From NCBI GenBank assembly GCA_016704485.1, contig JADJAA010000001.1:682001-746000 (forward strand): a DNA stretch of 64,000 bases. The letters are read 5' to 3'. Each line of letters starts with the position of its first letter. Within the stretch, counting starts at the first letter, position 1. The notes under the pieces are model-generated. The model did not search any database and was not told the DNA's origin. It was given only the letters and a program-made list of their open reading frames with translations. A program made the translations under genes and the position numbers. The stretch comes from Flavobacteriales bacterium (GTDB lineage Bacteria; Bacteroidota; Bacteroidia; Flavobacteriales_F; PHOS-HE28). Shown here piece by piece: positions 61,283 through 64,000 of this stretch.

Positions 61283-61801
61283 GTGTCAGAGATCATCAAC
61301 AAAGTAGCCAGCAGTGGCATCATCACCTTAGACCTTGAAGAGCTCTACCCCCAAGGAAAGCGTGTGGTATTCGATCTGAAGCCATTGCTCTGGGAAGAGG
61401 TAGCGTTGAAAGAAGCTGACCTTCGCGCATTCGTAAAGGAGCATGACTGGGCGCAATACAACGACCAATTCGTGAGCGTGCATTGCTCGGCTGATGCGAT
61501 CATACCTACGTGGGCGTATATGTTGGTAGCTACACAATTGCAACCACACGCAGCATTCGTTTCGCAAGGCGATCTTGAACAATTGGAGCGTGCGATCTTT
61601 ACACGGTTCGTTGCGCAATTGGATGGTGCTCCTTACCAAGATTCTCGTGTGGTGGTAAAGGGTTGCAGCAAAGTACACGTGCCACTTAATGCGTACGTGG
61701 AACTCAGTGCCAAACTGTTACCCGTTGTGAAGAGCTTGATGTTCGGCGAGCCATGTAGCACAGTGCCATTATACAAAGCACCGAAACCGTCGACGTCATA
61801 G
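61283..61801 (+). CDS. SUF-associated DUF2480 protein, GTG start
   Basis: The 172-aa protein begins SEIINKVASSGIITLDLEEL after a GTG start. Blocks DLKPLLWEEVALKEADLRAF, WAQYNDQFVSVHCSADAIIP, VVVKGCSKVHVPLNAYVELS and LMFGEPCSTVPLYK match DUF2480, a Bacteroidota family found next to suf genes. The three conserved Cys suggest metal or sulfur handling. The precise role is not known. The start is set by the -10 box immediately upstream. Confidence 0.88.
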   Translation: MSEIINKVASSGIITLDLEELYPQGKRVVFDLKPLLWEEVALKEADLRAFVKEHDWAQYNDQFVSVHCSADAIIPTWAYMLVATQLQPHAAFVSQGDLEQLERAIFTRFVAQLDGAPYQDSRVVVKGCSKVHVPLNAYVELSAKLLPVVKSLMFGEPCSTVPLYKAPKPSTS

Positions 61802-61827
61802 TCTTTTCAACTTCCAACTGCCCAACG

Positions 61828-61835
61828 TATCTTCA
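61828..61835 (+). promoter_or_regulatory. -10-like box of the metallopeptidase gene
   Basis: TATCTTCA is two bases off TAnnTTTG in its last positions and lies 4 nt before the ATG at 61840. Confidence 0.35.
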
Positions 61836-61839
61836 CGGC

Positions 61840-63954
61840 ATGCGTTCCTTGGTTGTTCTTATCGCGCTCTTGGCGCATGCATTTCTCTTTGCTCAAGTAG
61901 ATACCGCCACTGTTCCATTTAGTGAGAACGGTTGGTCGCTTTCGCCACATGGCACCATTCGTGTACTGTTGATCTTCGCCGAGATCGAGTACGATAAAAC
62001 TCCTAGTGATGACCCGAATCCCGGCGGTTCGGATCATTGGCCCAAAGGCAAACTTCCCGTTTGGAAAGATGACGTTTTCGACCCGCAGCTTTCACGCGCA
62101 CCTATAGCAATGGTAAGCCGGTATTACCACGATATCTCGTTGGGCCAATTCGAAGTGCTGGGTGACTACATCGATGAGATCGTAACGATCAAAGAAGGTG
62201 AGAACCCTTCGATCAAGAACGTCTTCGGCTTGGGAACTTTGGCCGTGAAAGAACTCGGCTCACGCAACGGACTTAAAACCCATCACAACCTCAGTATTTC
62301 GGACTTCGACCTATGGAAAAGAGGCGGTAAACCAGGGCTTCCGAAAGAGGCCGGACCCGACGACCCGCACAGCTACGACCATGTGATGGTGATCGTTCGG
62401 AACAGCAGACTCACCCATGGACAAGGCAGCGTGGATAGCGGCAGCCCCGGAAAATTAGTCGGCTACGAAAGCGATTCTCAAAGCCGCTTCGGAGGCATGA
62501 ATGCCCTACCCTTCGAGATCCTGAAACATGAGTTCAATCACCTGTTGCTCGGCGGTAATAATTTTCACAGTGGTGGTGGAAACGCACCTATGTTCCAAAG
62601 CTATTTCATGTCGCTGCAAGGTGGTTGGAGCATGATGGGCGCAGCGAACAGCTCATTGCTTACCGCCTGCGCATGGGACCGGGATCGACTGGGATGGCGA
62701 GCGAAAGATGGTTGTAGCAGGATCAATGCACGAGACGCAAATTCCAATTGCGTTAACGGTGATCTGGATCCTTTGAATGGCGATACAGGAGTGTACGTGA
62801 TCCGTGATTTCGTTACGACCGGCGATGCATTACGGATAAAAATGCCATACCTCAACACAAATGAATATCCGCAGTTCCTTTGGCTGGAGAATCACCAAGG
62901 TTGGAAAAACAATGGCTCACCTACGGATCGGTTCCACTTCGAAAAAGACATGCCATGCGTACAAGGTGTCGTGCCAGGGATCTTTGCCGTAATGCAAGTG
63001 GATCGTGAAGAAAAATCGGGCAAGGAGATCTATCGTGGAGAAGCCGACTACTTGCGTGCATTGCCAGCTTCCGGGTTCTATGATATGTATCTCCGAGGCG
63101 ACACGGTACGTTTCGAATGCCTGTGGCCCGCAAATACAACACCGTTGATAGTAAAGGATGGTCTCGCTAATCCACTGTCAGGCGCAAGTGAATTGGAAGC
63201 CCCATTGTTCGATACGCGTGGTGCCGATGTGCTCATGCGTTCGAAAGATGGCATCGTTCCGAAGGTTGAGGTGCGCAACGGTAACTACATCGACGAGGCC
63301 ATGTTCTATGGACATGCCCGACAGATCTTCACAGTGAACGGCAATCGCGAACTAGGTCTTGGAACGAACCCGCCTTTGGCGAATATGCTCACGCTTACCA
63401 GCTCTTCCGGCAAGACGAAATACAATGGATCACCACCGGACAACAGGGTCGTTCACTTAACCGGGATCAACGTGGAACTGACCGAACAGCGAACGGATGG
63501 TTCCATCGTGTTGCAGGTTCGGAATGATATGACATTAGTGGATCAGGATGTACGGTGGTGTGGTGATAGCATTGTGTTGCACACACCTGTTGACACGAAC
63601 AACTATGCACTTCACATTGCGGAAGGTCGTTCTGTTACGATCGATCGTTCAAGAACACCTACGCGTATTGCTGACCCTGATACCGTTCGGAACGAACGCT
63701 TTTTCAGTAAACGAACAACATTCGTGATCGAGTCCGGTGCACATGTTCTCATTGACGATAACGCTGAACTCAACGTGACCGGTGGCTCGGTGCTTCATGT
63801 GATGCCGGGTTGCGTCATCGACCTTTCAGCAAGTGCCAAGTTCTCCTCTGATAAGGACTCGCGCATTGTGTTGCACGGCGATGCCATAGTGAACGGCACG
63901 GCCAAACAATTGAAGGACCTCTGCAAGGAAGGGCGATCGGAACGCGTGCCATGA
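61840..63954 (+). CDS. Secreted zinc metallopeptidase-like protein (M6-like)
   Basis: The 704-aa protein has a signal peptide (MRSLVVLIALLAHAFLFAQV). The catalytic region has an HExxH motif in EILKHEFNHLLLGGNNFHSG (near residue 230). It is preceded by SRYYHDISLGQFEVLGDYID and YDHVMVIVRNSRLTH, which resemble M6/immune-inhibitor-A-like domains. The C-terminal half is beta-rich and ends in a parallel-beta-like stretch (HVLIDDNAELNVTGGSVLHV). There is no clear T9SS domain, so secretion may need the adjacent gene. Its stop overlaps the next start as ATGA. Confidence 0.8.
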   Translation: MRSLVVLIALLAHAFLFAQVDTATVPFSENGWSLSPHGTIRVLLIFAEIEYDKTPSDDPNPGGSDHWPKGKLPVWKDDVFDPQLSRAPIAMVSRYYHDISLGQFEVLGDYIDEIVTIKEGENPSIKNVFGLGTLAVKELGSRNGLKTHHNLSISDFDLWKRGGKPGLPKEAGPDDPHSYDHVMVIVRNSRLTHGQGSVDSGSPGKLVGYESDSQSRFGGMNALPFEILKHEFNHLLLGGNNFHSGGGNAPMFQSYFMSLQGGWSMMGAANSSLLTACAWDRDRLGWRAKDGCSRINARDANSNCVNGDLDPLNGDTGVYVIRDFVTTGDALRIKMPYLNTNEYPQFLWLENHQGWKNNGSPTDRFHFEKDMPCVQGVVPGIFAVMQVDREEKSGKEIYRGEADYLRALPASGFYDMYLRGDTVRFECLWPANTTPLIVKDGLANPLSGASELEAPLFDTRGADVLMRSKDGIVPKVEVRNGNYIDEAMFYGHARQIFTVNGNRELGLGTNPPLANMLTLTSSSGKTKYNGSPPDNRVVHLTGINVELTEQRTDGSIVLQVRNDMTLVDQDVRWCGDSIVLHTPVDTNNYALHIAEGRSVTIDRSRTPTRIADPDTVRNERFFSKRTTFVIESGAHVLIDDNAELNVTGGSVLHVMPGCVIDLSASAKFSSDKDSRIVLHGDAIVNGTAKQLKDLCKEGRSERVP

Positions 63955-64000
63955 AGTTCACTATAGGGAAGTGGTCCTTTGTTGTGATCTTACTGGCTGG
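63951..64000 (+). CDS. Start of an exported protein, cut by the window edge
   Basis: ATG at 63951 overlaps the metallopeptidase stop (ATGA). The visible codons read MKFTIGKWSFVVILLAG, the start of a signal peptide. The rest is outside the window, so the function is unknown. The overlap implies coupling to the peptidase. Confidence 0.65.
   Translation, partial: MKFTIGKWSFVVILLA

Noticed and set aside
1..64000. tRNA, rRNA or a replication origin
   Set aside because: No T-loop-like sequence, rRNA segment or DnaA-box cluster was seen on reading either strand.

Overview
The window is chromosomal DNA of a member of the Bacteroidota, most likely Flavobacteriales or a close relative. Four points support this: several secreted proteins end in a type IX secretion (T9SS) sorting domain; promoters carry the Bacteroidota -10 motif TAnnTTTG; the SUF genes come with the DUF59 and DUF2480 partners usual in this phylum; and the succinate dehydrogenase is a three-subunit CAB type. 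No rRNA or tRNA gene was found. Base composition is close to balanced, with one AT-rich accessory gene (16.2 kb) and one visibly GC-rich gene (homogentisate dioxygenase).

Layout. 1-3.6 kb: 5' part of an OmpA-family envelope protein, then a dead IS1182-type insertion sequence. 3.6-12.5 kb, all on the minus strand: an Omp28-like T9SS protein, an M28 peptidase lipoprotein coupled to cysS, hflC-hflK, a MORN-repeat protein and an SDR-type threonine dehydrogenase. 12.6-16.1 kb, plus strand: trhO, then the tyrosine-degradation pair hmgA-hppD. 16.2-18.3 kb: an AlbA_2-domain gene split by an IS5-family element. 18.3-24.1 kb: a T9SS protein, a lipoprotein, aspS, a nucleoside deaminase, an MtfA-like peptidase and two secreted proteins of unknown function. 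24.2-27.7 kb: sdhCAB. 27.9-36 kb: aminopeptidase P, an orphan leader or attenuator on the minus strand, a LytTR regulator with a propeller histidine kinase, a small lipoprotein and a helical-repeat protein. 36-39.2 kb: a WYL regulator, thiL and a Zn-ribbon IS256-like element.

39.4-61.8 kb is the most instructive part. The SUF iron-sulfur system is in two pieces: sufA-sufB (39.5-41.4 kb) and sufC-sufD-sufS-sufE-DUF59-DUF2480 (55.7-61.8 kb). About 14 kb of other genes lie between them: msrB, a YegP-like protein, a T9SS protein, a GH113-like hydrolase, an FAD oxidoreductase with a membrane polyferredoxin, a three-gene membrane glycosyltransferase set, a sterol-desaturase-like hydroxylase, a rhodanese and an alpha/beta hydrolase-OsmC fusion. 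Both pieces begin with the same 19-bp palindromic operator at the same distance behind a TACCTTTG box, so they look like one regulon under a shared repressor. The window ends with a secreted metallopeptidase and the first codons of another exported protein.

Two themes recur. First, many start codons lie only 4-7 nt after a Bacteroidota -10 box, which predicts leaderless or nearly leaderless mRNAs. Second, short dispersed palindromes or repeats sit inside protein-coding genes. They are in frame in aspS, sufD, sufE and sufS, and frame-breaking in the IS1182 transposase. All functions are read from sequence and remembered family features; no database search was run.
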